This document shows, piece after piece, positions 1 to 7,516 of a stretch of 35,008 nt of DNA (the stretch's first letter is position 1; each line of letters begins with the position of its first letter). A program made the translations under genes and the position numbers. This DNA comes from a virus. Below the pieces are notes generated by a model that saw only the letters and a program-made list of their open reading frames with translations, had not been told where the DNA came from and did not search any database. The stretch is taken from positions 1-35,008 of IMG/VR virus record IMGVR_UViG_3300032249_000371; one strand, given 5' to 3'.

Positions 1-402
1 ACATCAGGTCAAGGAAATGCTGGTGGTGGATGGGGCGATGGCAGCGGCAACAATGGCGGTGGCGGTGGCGGTTCAGGAGTCGCGGGTCAAATCGCTTTAG
101 GCCCGTTTGGTGGTTATGGTGGAAATGGCGTAACTACTTATTCATCTTGGGGATTAGCTACAGGTACTGGTCAAAATGTATCTGGCACAGTTTATTATGC
201 TGGCGGTGGCGGTGGTGGAGCCTTCTCTGGTCACGAAGGAGCAGGAGTCGGTGGCTACGGTGGTGGAGCTAATGGCGGATATGGAGGAGCTGGAATAGCA
301 GCAACTGCTAACACAGGCGGTGGCGGTGGTGGTTCTGGTTCAGTATCCAACGGCGGTGCTGGCGGTTCAGGCATAATTATTGTTCGATATGCGAAAGTTT
401 AA
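1..402 (+). CDS. Glycine-rich tail adhesin, C-terminal part (truncated by window edge)
   Basis: The reading frame is open from base 1 to a TAA at 400-402, so only the last 133 residues are visible. They are dominated by Gly runs separated by short Ser, Asn, Ala and Tyr segments, and end in GGSGIIIVRYAKV. A hydrophobic SGIIIVRY-type tail after Gly-rich repeats is typical of phage tail-tip or tail-fibre proteins, in which the Gly motifs form packed polyglycine-II helices that carry receptor-binding loops. The next gene has the same architecture and shares a TYSSW motif with it, so the two look like tandem paralogues. Probably a virion surface protein that contacts the host envelope. The family-level call is inference from composition and context; the start lies outside the window. 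Confidence 0.7.
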   Translation, partial: TSGQGNAGGGWGDGSGNNGGGGGGSGVAGQIALGPFGGYGGNGVTTYSSWGLATGTGQNVSGTVYYAGGGGGGAFSGHEGAGVGGYGGGANGGYGGAGIAATANTGGGGGGSGSVSNGGAGGSGIIIVRYAKV

Positions 403-414
403 GGGAGATAGATA

Positions 415-1746
415 ATGGCAGGAAATCACGTACTACTAGAAACTATTGTACTTACTCAAAGCGCAACTTCTGTAACTTTCGATAACATACCTCAGACTGG
501 TTATACCGATTTGAAGGTTGTAGTGTCTGCGCGTTCTGCATCTGCTACAGATAGAGATCAAATCAATCTTAATTTTAATACCTTGACTACTAATCAAAGT
601 TACAGATTGCTTTATGGTATTCCTGGAGTCGCTACTGGCTCTGAATCTGGAACCAAAATACGCGGTGGTTATATTTCAGGAAACTCAGCAACTGCGAGCA
701 CTTTTGGCAATTCCGAAATTTATATTCCAAACTATACAAGCGCTAATGCTAAGTCTGTTTCAGCAGATGGTGTTAGCGAAACAAATGCTAGCCCTGCTGG
801 AACACAATTAGCAGCAAGTCTTTGGAATAGTACAGCAGCAATCACTACTATTGCTTTTGTTACTGATAGTGGTTCAAATTTTCTTGCCAACTCAACCTTC
901 TCACTTTACGGACTAGCTCAGGTAGGCACTACACCTGCCATTGCACCTAAGGCTACTGGTGGCAACATTGTTGCTAACGATGGCACTTACTGGTATCACG
1001 CTTTCCTTAGCAATGGAACCTTTACACCGCAGATTAACTTAACTGCTGATGTGTTGGTAGTAGCAGGTGGCGGTGGTGGTGGTCTTTACAAAGGTGGCGG
1101 TGGCGGTGCTGGTGGAGTGCAGTTATTCAGTTCTCAATCACTTGCTATATCTAATTTTACTTGCACTGTTGGTGCAGGTGGTGCTGGTCAGATAGGCGGT
1201 TCGGGTGCATTAGCAGGTGGCGTAAACTCAACATTTGGAGCATTAACTTCTTCCATCGGTGGCGGTATTGGAGCTGGTGGAAACGCTGGAAACATAGCAG
1301 GTGCTGGTGGTTCAGGCGGTGGTGGTGCAAATGGTAATGCAGCAGGTGCTGGTACATCTGGACAAGGTAACGCAGGTGGAGCTTATGTAGGCCAAGCAGG
1401 TTCAGGTGGCGGTGGTAGAGGTGCAGTTGGGTCTACAGGTGGTTCAACTACTGGCGGTGCTGGTGGCGCTGGAGTAAATACATACTCATCTTGGTTGTCT
1501 GCAACAGGACTTGTTGTTTCAGGATTCATTGCGGGTGGTGGTGGTGGCGGTGGAACTAACGGTTCTGGCGGAACTGGTGGCTCTGGTGGTGGTGGCAATG
1601 GAGCTGCATCCAACTCAGCAAACGGAACAGTTGGAACAATCAATACTGGTTCTGGCGGTGGCGGAGGCGGTGGAGATGGAGCGTCACCATTCTACGGTTA
1701 CAATGGTGGCAGTGGAATTATTATTATTAGATATTTAGTAGCATAA
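415..1746 (+). CDS. Glycine-rich tail fibre/receptor-binding protein
   Basis: 443 residues, ATG preceded by AAGGGAG. Residues 1-175 are non-repetitive and beta-rich (polar Ser/Thr/Asn pattern) and should be the virion-attachment or trunk part. After the segment WYHAFLSNGTFTP and LTADVLVVAGGGGGG, the last ~220 residues are Gly-rich repeats ending in GGSGIIIIRYLVA. That trunk-then-Gly-rich layout is known from phage adhesins. The gene follows a paralogous partial gene after 12 nt. No catalytic motif is visible. The Gly-rich part is where host-range variation would be expected, by analogy with other phage adhesins. Good confidence for a tail-surface protein; the receptor is unknown. Confidence 0.75.
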   Translation: MAGNHVLLETIVLTQSATSVTFDNIPQTGYTDLKVVVSARSASATDRDQINLNFNTLTTNQSYRLLYGIPGVATGSESGTKIRGGYISGNSATASTFGNSEIYIPNYTSANAKSVSADGVSETNASPAGTQLAASLWNSTAAITTIAFVTDSGSNFLANSTFSLYGLAQVGTTPAIAPKATGGNIVANDGTYWYHAFLSNGTFTPQINLTADVLVVAGGGGGGLYKGGGGGAGGVQLFSSQSLAISNFTCTVGAGGAGQIGGSGALAGGVNSTFGALTSSIGGGIGAGGNAGNIAGAGGSGGGGANGNAAGAGTSGQGNAGGAYVGQAGSGGGGRGAVGSTGGSTTGGAGGAGVNTYSSWLSATGLVVSGFIAGGGGGGGTNGSGGTGGSGGGGNGAASNSANGTVGTINTGSGGGGGGGDGASPFYGYNGGSGIIIIRYLVA

Positions 1747-1758
1747 GGGAGAAACAGA

Positions 1759-2058
1759 ATGTCACATTGGGCAGAAATAGATAGCAACAACACAGTCCTT
1801 CGGGTATTGGTTGGCAACAACAGTGACCCAAATGAGGGTTACGACTGGCTAGTTGAAAACCTAGGCGGTACTTGGGTAAAGACTTCTTACAATGGAAACA
1901 TCCGTAAGAACTATGCAGGTATCGGTTACACCTACGATGCAGAACGCGATGCGTTTATTGCACCTAAGCCAGAGTGTCACGACACTGTAGTATTTGACGA
2001 AGAAACTTGCACCTGGTCTTGTCCAGATGCTTCACACGTAATCATCCAAGGAGAATAA
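1759..2058 (+). CDS. Small tail-associated protein (conserved phage hypothetical)
   Basis: 99 residues, ATG with AAGGGAG upstream, 12 nt after the adhesin gene. It starts MSHWAEID and carries RKNYAGIGYTYDAERDAFI followed by a Cys-containing acidic C-terminus (PECHDTVVFDEETCTWSCP). Proteins with a start like MSHFAxxD, a central KNYAGIGYxYD and a Trp near the end are common beside tail-fibre genes in marine and freshwater phages. Their function is not established. The position suggests a tail or fibre accessory role. The three Cys in the last 30 residues could bind metal, but no CxxC pair supports this. Family resemblance is from memory of the motif, not from a search. Confidence 0.6.
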   Translation: MSHWAEIDSNNTVLRVLVGNNSDPNEGYDWLVENLGGTWVKTSYNGNIRKNYAGIGYTYDAERDAFIAPKPECHDTVVFDEETCTWSCPDASHVIIQGE

Positions 2059-2059
2059 A

Positions 2060-2293
2060 ATGTCAGACGTACCTAAGAAGTTAGTAGTAGATATCGCAGC
2101 AGGAACACAGCAATATATTGACCTGACTCCTGAAGAAATTGCCCAGCGTGAAGTAGATGCACAAGCTGCAGCAATTGAGACAGCAGAGCGTGAAGCAGCA
2201 GAGCAAGCTAAGGCAGATGCAAAGTTATCTGCTCAGGCAAAGTTGCAGGCACTTGGCTTGTCTGGTGATGAAATCACCGCAATCACAAATTAA
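2060..2293 (+). CDS. Small helical protein, hypothetical, tail region
   Basis: 77 residues, one base after the preceding stop, with AAGGAG upstream of the ATG. After a short N-terminus (VVDIAAGTQQYIDLTPEE) the protein is an Ala/Glu/Gln-rich amphipathic helix (residues ~25-65) likely to form a coiled coil, ending in LGLSGDEITAITN. The N-terminal DLTPEE and helical middle resemble small fibre-associated or fibre-chaperone proteins seen after tail-fibre genes. There is no catalytic motif. The gene is co-transcribed with its neighbours on both sides. Function is inferred from context only. Confidence 0.6.
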   Translation: MSDVPKKLVVDIAAGTQQYIDLTPEEIAQREVDAQAAAIETAEREAAEQAKADAKLSAQAKLQALGLSGDEITAITN

Positions 2294-2318
2294 ATAATTT
2301 TTCTATCTAAGGAGTAAC

Positions 2319-3218
2319 GTGGCATCACCAGATATTACGGAGAATATCCCGTTAAACGTAGGTAATCCTGGAGTCTCTGGCTTTTGGACTAATAACGCAG
2401 AAGACTACGATGTTGCTATTGGTGGACTTCCATTCTTCATGGCTCCTACAGATGCAGTGCCTTACCAAAGAGAAACTTCTCCTTACCGTAAAGACCAGTT
2501 TGATAATGGTAAAGAGCCGGGTGAGCAATCACTTACTGGATGGTGGATTCGTTCACAGTCATCTTTCCATGTTGGTCAGGGCATTAACTTTTCCGACCCA
2601 TCTAGCGGTGAGACAACAGCCTATCGTTTTAATGACTCACAAGGTGTAAACGTGTGGACTAAAGGACAGGCAACACTACTTAAAAGTGTCGCAGATGTCC
2701 ATGTTACAACTGGACCAATAACAGGCACAGACCATCAGCATTCTCATCAGCAAACCCGCTCTATTCAATGGGGTAGCGTTAATGGTGTATTGCTGCACGA
2801 TGAGTTTGACGTTGATAAAATTTATCCAGCAATTACGGTATCTATCACCAATAAGGCTCTAACTACTAACGTAGCAACACTTACTACATCTGTAGCACAT
2901 GGACTCACTGTTGGTATGACTATTACAATTACAGGAGTAGATGCAACATTTAACGGTGAGTATCGCATTACTACTGTACCTACAACAACTACATTTACCT
3001 ATGCTAAGACTGCATCTAACGTAGCCTCTACTGCAGTATCACCAGTTGGTACTGGTGTAACTAACCCAGTAATTCACTTTATCGACTATATATCTGGGAC
3101 TGACCGCAAAGTACACGCTATCTGTGACGATGGAGTCAATGCTTATTGGGTAACTAACAAAACGCAAGGTGGTAATCAACGCCTTACTATGTTTAAAAAG
3201 CCTTTGTCTGGTGACTAA
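2319..3218 (+). CDS. Tail/virion protein, N-terminal part (upstream of in-frame stop)
   Basis: GTG start at 2319 with AAGGAG five bases upstream; 299 residues to a TAA at 3216-3218. Residues 1-165 contain TENIPLNVGNPG and a Trp/Tyr-rich segment. Residues ~170-243 look like an inserted beta-sandwich repeat domain (LTTSVAHGLTVGMTITITG ... FNGEYRITTVPTTTTFTYA), a type frequently inserted in phage tail proteins. After the TAA the same frame stays open without interruption to 4556. The natural product may therefore be one ~745-residue tail protein, either read through or broken by a single-base change. TAA is used as an ordinary stop elsewhere in this genome, so genome-wide stop reassignment is unlikely. 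Probably a tail hub or minor tail protein. Confidence 0.65.
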   Translation: MASPDITENIPLNVGNPGVSGFWTNNAEDYDVAIGGLPFFMAPTDAVPYQRETSPYRKDQFDNGKEPGEQSLTGWWIRSQSSFHVGQGINFSDPSSGETTAYRFNDSQGVNVWTKGQATLLKSVADVHVTTGPITGTDHQHSHQQTRSIQWGSVNGVLLHDEFDVDKIYPAITVSITNKALTTNVATLTTSVAHGLTVGMTITITGVDATFNGEYRITTVPTTTTFTYAKTASNVASTAVSPVGTGVTNPVIHFIDYISGTDRKVHAICDDGVNAYWVTNKTQGGNQRLTMFKKPLSGD

Positions 3219-3263
3219 ATTACTGGTTCATCTAACCCATCTGCAACTGGTGACGTTACTCAG

Positions 3264-4556
3264 ATGTTCCAGAGTGGCGATATTGAAATTGTATATGCAG
3301 CTATGGAGTTCGTTAAAGACCGTATTGTTCTATGTGTAAACAATAAAGTTTACGAATTATCCCCTACTGCCACAGCGCTTCCTAGCCCTACATACACCAA
3401 CCCTAATACTGAATACCACTATACAAGCGTATCTGCTTCCGGCCCTGCTATCTACACAGCCGGTCATTCAGGTATTTACTCTACTATCCAGAAATACACA
3501 CTTAGTTCTACTGGAGCTATGCCTACTCTATCTCAGGCTTCTGTTGCTGCAGAATTTCCTGCAGGCGAGATAGTAGAGAAGCTGTTCTACTACCTTGGAT
3601 ATATGTGCATTGGCACTAACAAGGGTGTTCGTATTGCGATTGTAAATGACCAGGACGGTTCTATCGGCTACGGTCCACTTATTGTGGAAACCTCTCAGCC
3701 AGTCTATGACTTTGCTGGTCGTGATAGATTCATCTGGGCTGCTACAGGAATAGGCGCTTTAGACGCTGGTCTTACACGTATTGACCTTGGTCAAACTATT
3801 GAAAATGAGCCTTTACGCTTTGCATATGCTAATGACCTGCAAGCAACTCAAACTGCTGAACATTATACAACTGGAGTAGCGTTTCTTGGAGCAACATCAC
3901 GTTTAGCTTTCTGTACTGCCCATGAGGGTACTGATGGTGCTATCTATCTTGAGTCAGAGTCAGAACTCCGTCAAAGTGGGTACATTACAACAGGTGCTAT
4001 CCGTTACAGCACACTAGAGCCTAAGCATTACAAACTTATCCGTGCTCGTGGAGATTACTCTAATGGAGCTATGGATATAGCAATCATTGCAGATAACGGC
4101 AGTAGCTTTAACGTTATTACATACAACTCTGCTACTGGCTCTCCAGAGGCTGCAACAACAAGCCCAGAGGGTGCTCAGGAGTTCGTATCATACAAGTTTA
4201 CGCTCTCACGCAGCGCAACCAATACCAGCCAAGGCCCTATCTTTAAGGGCTACCAAGCAAAGGCTCTACCTGCCACCAAGAGACAGAGATTGATTCAGTT
4301 TCCTGTCTGGTGCTTCGACGTAGAAACTGACCGATACAATGTAAAGACTGGATATGATGGTCGTGCGTGGGAGCGTATTGAAACTTTAGAGAACCTTGAA
4401 GCAATTGGTGATATCATTAACATACAAGACTTTACAACCAGTGAACGCGTACAAGGAATTATCGAAAGAATCACTTTCTCTCGCAAGACACCACCATCCG
4501 GTAACTTCTCTGGATTCGGTGGTGTTCTCCTCATCACAGTCAGGACTATCTTATAA
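3264..4556 (+). CDS. Tail/virion protein, C-terminal part (downstream of in-frame stop)
   Basis: 430 residues from ATG 3264; the frame is continuous with the preceding gene (3264-2319 = 945 nt, divisible by 3) and is open from 3219. No Shine-Dalgarno sequence precedes the ATG (context ACGTTACTCAG), so independent initiation looks weak. The sequence is beta-rich with repeated aromatic and Gly motifs (YLGYMCIGTNKGVRIA, DFAGRDRFIWAATG, GVAFLGATSRLAFCT) like a beta-propeller or tail-hub fold. The C-terminus (VWCFDVETDRYNVKTG ... GIIERITF) resembles minor tail proteins of actinophages. Its TAA overlaps the next ATG (TAATG). It is either the distal half of a readthrough product or a remnant separated by a nonsense change. 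Confidence 0.6.
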   Translation: MFQSGDIEIVYAAMEFVKDRIVLCVNNKVYELSPTATALPSPTYTNPNTEYHYTSVSASGPAIYTAGHSGIYSTIQKYTLSSTGAMPTLSQASVAAEFPAGEIVEKLFYYLGYMCIGTNKGVRIAIVNDQDGSIGYGPLIVETSQPVYDFAGRDRFIWAATGIGALDAGLTRIDLGQTIENEPLRFAYANDLQATQTAEHYTTGVAFLGATSRLAFCTAHEGTDGAIYLESESELRQSGYITTGAIRYSTLEPKHYKLIRARGDYSNGAMDIAIIADNGSSFNVITYNSATGSPEAATTSPEGAQEFVSYKFTLSRSATNTSQGPIFKGYQAKALPATKRQRLIQFPVWCFDVETDRYNVKTGYDGRAWERIETLENLEAIGDIINIQDFTTSERVQGIIERITFSRKTPPSGNFSGFGGVLLITVRTIL

Positions 4557-4756
4557 TGAGTGCTACAGATTGGGCTGCGCTTATTGTAGCCGTTATGACG
4601 ATACTGGGTGGCTTTGCTACCTCAGTACGCTGGTTAGTTAAGCATTATCTGGCTGAACTTAAGCCAAACGGGGGCGGTTCCGTGAAAGACCAAGTTAATC
4701 GATTGGAATCCCGAGTTGACCAAATCTATCTCATGTTATGCGAGAAAGACAAGTAG
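4556..4756 (+). CDS. Small membrane protein with cytoplasmic coiled coil (holin-like candidate)
   Basis: 66 residues, ATG overlapping the previous stop (TAATG). One transmembrane segment at residues ~6-26 ([19 protein letters not shown]) is followed by a charged segment and an amphipathic helix ([20 protein letters not shown]), giving a layout of N-terminal membrane anchor plus coiled coil. Such proteins occur near lysis genes in phages and are sometimes called XhlA- or holin-like. Three further small membrane proteins lie within 2.5 kb, so which of them makes the lethal membrane lesion cannot be decided. The next gene starts inside its 3' end. Confidence 0.55.
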   Translation: MSATDWAALIVAVMTILGGFATSVRWLVKHYLAELKPNGGGSVKDQVNRLESRVDQIYLMLCEKDK

Positions 4757-5996
4757 TAAACTAGCCGTACTCTTTATCCTATTTGGGACTTCTTTTTTCT
4801 GGAGTCCTGGCGCTAATGCTAGTTCAGCAGAGTTCATGGTTAGAGATGTAACAATTGTCTGTGCCAATCCTGCAGGAGAAACTTACACCGCCCGTACTGG
4901 ATGGAATGCCGATAACACTTTCTTTCAAGGTAAAGGTGATATTGCCGTATTGTTCTGCGAAGGTGGCTTTATTGGTGAGTGGACTACTTTTATCTCAGCC
5001 AGTTATTCTGGACCGCTTAGGTTCTATAACGGAGTGAATCCAAATCCCGCTCCTGAGCCAACACCTTCTCCCGAACCCTCAGAATCTCCATCTCCTGAGA
5101 TACAACCGTCTCCCGCTCCTTCTGATACGCAGACAGCCAATGTTGAGACGTCAACCCCCATGAGTGAATCTCAGACCTCAACATCTCAACCTTCCGAGAC
5201 TCAGACTTCGACATCTGAATCCAGCACACTAACCATCCCGTCAGAAACGCCAACAGCCCCAATAGAAATTCCATCTGTTATTCCTCTTCCAGTATCCGAG
5301 CCAGTGTTGCAACCCGAGCCAACACCAGAGCCAGTTCCTGAGCCTCAACCCGAGCCAGAGCCAGTTCCTGAACCAGCTCCTGAGCCAGTTGAGCCCCCTG
5401 CTCCAGAGCCTGAACCAACTCCTCCTCCAAGTCCTGAGCCAGTTGATGAACCAGAGCCAATTGCTGAGCCAGCGCCCGAACCCGCACCGGAACCAGAGTT
5501 ACCACCCGAGGAGCCTCCTGCTTTAGAGGAAGAACCCCCTCCGCCAGCGGAGGAACCAATTGTAGATGACGTTCCATTAAAACCTCCTGTTACTGATGAA
5601 GAAAAAGAAATTGTAGCACAAGCCCTCATCGAAAAAGCAGCTGGAGAACCCGTGTCGGCAGAAGCAATTTTTGATGCTGGTCTTACCTACGAAGATTTAC
5701 CACCCGAAACACCAGTTGAAGTTCGTCAGGATGAGAACGGAAACGAAGTCGTTATTACAGCAGAAGTTGCTGCTGCATTGTTAGTTCTGGAAAATCCCGC
5801 AGAACTCCTCAATGCCCTATTTACAGACCCAGCACAGGCTCTCCTAGCCCTAGGAAGCATTGGTGCTGATATGAGCCCACAAGAGCGCGCAGAGGCTGAA
5901 AAGACCGTTGTAGCTGCCGTTATCGTGGGACAAATCGCGGCTCAAGCCGCAGTCACCGCCGCTGCAGGTGCAGCCACGTATCGGAGGAATCCATGA
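4716..5996 (+). CDS. Secreted Pro/Glu-rich repeat protein
   Basis: 426 residues from a TTG at 4716, which overlaps the preceding gene by 41 nt; no ATG or GTG fits the frame before the signal peptide. The N-terminus is a good signal peptide: basic ARKTSSK, hydrophobic [14 protein letters not shown], then SPGANASSA with predicted cleavage after ANA. Residues ~35-108 form a small globular domain with two Cys. From ~109 to 285 the chain is Pro/Glu/Ser/Thr-rich, built of PEPxPEP units typical of wall-spanning stalks. The C-terminus is helical and Ala-rich ([21 protein letters not shown]) and could enter a membrane. It lies inside the lysis region. It may be a secreted cell-wall-spanning lysis or superinfection factor; this is inference and no enzyme motif is visible. 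Confidence 0.6.
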   Translation: MTKSISCYARKTSSKLAVLFILFGTSFFWSPGANASSAEFMVRDVTIVCANPAGETYTARTGWNADNTFFQGKGDIAVLFCEGGFIGEWTTFISASYSGPLRFYNGVNPNPAPEPTPSPEPSESPSPEIQPSPAPSDTQTANVETSTPMSESQTSTSQPSETQTSTSESSTLTIPSETPTAPIEIPSVIPLPVSEPVLQPEPTPEPVPEPQPEPEPVPEPAPEPVEPPAPEPEPTPPPSPEPVDEPEPIAEPAPEPAPEPELPPEEPPALEEEPPPPAEEPIVDDVPLKPPVTDEEKEIVAQALIEKAAGEPVSAEAIFDAGLTYEDLPPETPVEVRQDENGNEVVITAEVAAALLVLENPAELLNALFTDPAQALLALGSIGADMSPQERAEAEKTVVAAVIVGQIAAQAAVTAAAGAATYRRNP

Positions 5997-6163
5997 AGAA
6001 ATTCTTTTCAGACATAGCAAATCAACTCTGGACTCTCCTGGGCATGTTTATCGCCTGGGTTGTCCTTGATGGTTCTGCCAAGACAATTGTTGGCTATGCA
6101 ATCGTAGCCTCAACAGTTATTTGGGCAATCACTTTCAAACTACGCAACCCGAAGGACGAATAA
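5993..6163 (+). CDS. Small two-pass membrane protein (holin candidate)
   Basis: 56 residues. ATG at 5993 overlaps the preceding TGA (ATGA), with CGGAGGA nine bases upstream. Two hydrophobic segments, [14 protein letters not shown] (~12-25) and [17 protein letters not shown] (~32-48), flank a short DGSAK loop; the C-terminus is charged (KLRNPKDE). This topology fits class II holins. It sits directly upstream of another membrane protein and the endolysin, with one-base overlaps, so the products are probably translationally coupled. Holin, antiholin or another lysis-timing role is inferred. Confidence 0.6.
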   Translation: MKKFFSDIANQLWTLLGMFIAWVVLDGSAKTIVGYAIVASTVIWAITFKLRNPKDE

Positions 6164-6405
6164 TGGATACATTTAAGCAAGTAATGATGAGAATCTTTGC
6201 TGTAATCGCAGCGGAATCTCTTGGAGTTATTGGAGCAGGTTCTCTAGTCGGTATTGAGGTATGGCAGGCAGCAGTGCTTGCTGGTGCTCTTGGTGCAGCC
6301 CGAGTCCTAGAAGCTCTAGCACGTTTCTATCTAGCAGATGGAAGCCTAACATCAGAAGAAATCAATGCAGCCTTTGCGAAGGTTGATAAGAAAGCGAGTG
6401 CATAA
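6163..6405 (+). CDS. Small membrane protein upstream of the endolysin (holin candidate)
   Basis: 80 residues from ATG 6163, which overlaps the previous stop (TAATG). A longer frame starting at TTG 6121 would sit inside the upstream gene and lacks a ribosome site. Hydrophobic stretches cover ~9-27 (IFAVIAAESLGVIGAGSLVG) and ~31-45 (WQAAVLAGALGAARVL). The C-terminus is soluble (LTSEEINAAFAKVDKKASA) and resembles an EF-hand-like or regulatory tail. Its TAA overlaps the endolysin ATG, which ties it to lysis. Probably a holin or holin partner. Confidence 0.6.
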   Translation: MDTFKQVMMRIFAVIAAESLGVIGAGSLVGIEVWQAAVLAGALGAARVLEALARFYLADGSLTSEEINAAFAKVDKKASA

Positions 6406-6917
6406 TGGGACAAAGAGCAGACTTTATTGCTGTAGCAAAGGGTGAACTCGGAGTAATTGAAGGACCGAAAGAGAACGAAACCAAGTACGGAGCATTCACT
6501 AAGGCTAACTTCCTGCCTTGGTGTGGTTCTTTCGTCAACTGGTGTGCTAACGAAGTAGGACTAAAGATTCCTAACTGCGTATCAACCGTTGTTGGTGCTA
6601 AGGCTTTCGAGAAGAAGAAGCAGTGGGAACTTGCTGGCAACCTAGCAACCCCGCTCCCAGGCGATATCGTCTTCTTCGACTTCCCTAACGACGGTGTAGA
6701 CCGTATCTCACATATTGGGATTGTAGTTAAGGATAACGGAGATGGCACAGTAACCTGCATCGAAGGCAATACTGCCCCAGATAAGAAGGGCGACCAGCGT
6801 AATGGTGGTCAGGTATGCCTCAAAGTTCGTGCATTTAAGAAGAAGAATGGCGGCAAGTTGCGTCGCTCTCAGGCAGTAACTGTGGTAGGATTTGGCAAGC
6901 CTGTCTTTAAGTCATAA
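6405..6917 (+). CDS. CHAP-domain endolysin (peptidoglycan amidase/endopeptidase)
   Basis: 170 residues, ATG overlapping the preceding stop. The single domain is a CHAP (NlpC/P60-superfamily) cysteine hydrolase: nucleophile Cys40 in LPWCGSFVNW, general base His103 in ISHIGIVV, and a third polar residue in CIEGNT (~119-123). The segment LPGDIVFFDF (~84-92) is the usual CHAP strand before the His. It should cleave amide bonds in host peptidoglycan at the end of infection. There is no signal peptide, so it depends on a holin, consistent with small membrane genes on both sides. It has a short basic C-terminal extension but no recognisable separate cell-wall-binding domain. Confidence 0.85.
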   Translation: MGQRADFIAVAKGELGVIEGPKENETKYGAFTKANFLPWCGSFVNWCANEVGLKIPNCVSTVVGAKAFEKKKQWELAGNLATPLPGDIVFFDFPNDGVDRISHIGIVVKDNGDGTVTCIEGNTAPDKKGDQRNGGQVCLKVRAFKKKNGGKLRRSQAVTVVGFGKPVFKS

Positions 6918-6937
6918 GGACAGATTAAGGAGAAACC

Positions 6938-7126
6938 ATGGATATCAAAACCCTTAAGCAAGTTGCATTAACATATGCTCGTGCAGCAGGTGCTGCAGTA
7001 GTAGCGTTGTACATGGCAGGAGAAACAGAACCTAAGGTGTTGGCTTACGCTTTCATCGCTGGCTTTGTTGGACCTGCTGCTAAGTACCTTGATAAGTCAG
7101 CAAAGGAATTTGGCTTAAAGAAGTAG
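6938..7126 (+). CDS. Holin-like membrane protein
   Basis: 62 residues, ATG with AAGGAG eight bases upstream, 20 nt after the endolysin. Two hydrophobic segments (ALTYARAAGAAVVALYMAG ~8-26 and VLAYAFIAGFVGPAAKYL ~33-50) and a Lys-rich C-terminus (DKSAKEFGLKK) resemble actinophage and r1t-type holins, which commonly follow or precede the endolysin. It would permeabilise the membrane to release the CHAP enzyme. It is the last gene of the left plus-strand operon, followed at once by a strong terminator. Confidence 0.7.
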   Translation: MDIKTLKQVALTYARAAGAAVVALYMAGETEPKVLAYAFIAGFVGPAAKYLDKSAKEFGLKK

Positions 7127-7182
7127 GCTCTGCCTACCAGAACCCCCTGTTTTAGTAGAAATACTAAGATGGGGGGTTTTTT
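7123..7182 (+). terminator. Terminator closing the structural/lysis operon
   Basis: Two successive hairpins follow the holin-like gene. GTAGGC-TCT-GCCTAC (7123-7137) overlaps the stop codon. AACCCCC ... GGGGGGTT (7141-7178) has an inner stem TTTAGTA-GAAA-TACTAAG and ends in a six-T run. This is a textbook Rho-independent terminator on the plus strand. The A-rich 5' flank could make it partly effective for the converging minus-strand genes too. Confidence 0.85.
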
Positions 7183-7186
7183 CTGT

Positions 7187-7363
7187 TTATCCGCCTGTTG
7201 AGTAGAATCCACCAGTGTTGAACTTAACTGGTGCAGGATTATAGATACGGCGTAGCGTATCCCCACAGATAGGGCAGTAGTACACGCCCTCTGGTTCGGT
7301 CATTCCTCGGGTAATAGTGATGATTTGTTCATCCCCGGGACACTCGTAATCGTATGTAGCCAT
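7187..7363 (-). CDS. FmdB-like zinc-ribbon protein
   Basis: 58 residues from ATG at 7363. It begins MATYDYECP and has YYCPICGDTLRRIYNPAPV followed by FNTGGFYSTGG. The order TYxYxC, CPxCG, R(I/V)Y then F..GGFYxT matches the FmdB/CxxC zinc-ribbon family, small proteins of unclear regulatory role that are common in actinobacteria and their phages. The first Cys of the usual first pair is single here (ECPGDE), so metal binding may be incomplete. The start overlaps the stop of the upstream minus-strand microgene by one base (TAATG), so the two are coupled. A further in-frame ATG 15 nt upstream lies inside that gene and is less likely. Confidence 0.7.
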   Translation of the reverse strand: MATYDYECPGDEQIITITRGMTEPEGVYYCPICGDTLRRIYNPAPVKFNTGGFYSTGG

Positions 7364-7482
7364 TATAAGTCGTCCCAACAGTTCTCACATAGGTTATCGC
7401 CTAGTTTAATTATTGTTTCAGTGCCTACTATGTCTCCACAGCGGTCACATACGGTCATGTCATCTTCATCATAATCTATCAT
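7363..7482 (-). CDS. 39-residue zinc-ribbon microprotein
   Basis: MIDYDEDDMTVCDRCGDIV ... LCENCWDDL. Two CxxC pairs (CDRC, CENC) spaced by ~19 residues make a compact zinc ribbon with acidic flanks. ATG at 7482; an in-frame ATG at 7500 would add six residues (MWYDSC) and another Cys. Neither has a strong ribosome site, and a TATAAC hexamer lies just upstream of the 7500 start on the minus strand. The gene is directly coupled to the FmdB-like gene. Function is unknown; protein-protein or nucleic-acid contact is the usual role of such ribbons. Confidence 0.55.
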   Translation of the reverse strand: MIDYDEDDMTVCDRCGDIVGTETIIKLGDNLCENCWDDL

Positions 7483-7501
7483 GCAGGAATCGTACCACAT
7501 G

Positions 7502-7510
7502 TGTTATAGT
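7502..7510 (+). promoter_or_regulatory. Extended -10 promoter (candidate)
   Basis: TGTTATAGT: an extended -10 (TGn) with TATAGT at 7505-7510 and no convincing -35. A transcript would start near 7517 and contains no gene, only the possible structured RNA described next. It has the same extended -10 form (TGTTATACT) as the promoter before 7711. Confidence 0.35.
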
Positions 7511-7516
7511 TTGCAT

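Noticed and set aside
1157-1738. Alternative frames in the Gly-rich adhesin
   Set aside because: GGT/GGC repeats keep other frames open; the products are His/Leu/Pro- or Val/Ala-rich without any start signal.
5017-5629. Minus-strand open frames opposite the Pro/Glu-rich gene
   Set aside because: Repeats of low complexity leave all frames open; there are no ribosome sites and the composition mirrors the plus-strand gene.
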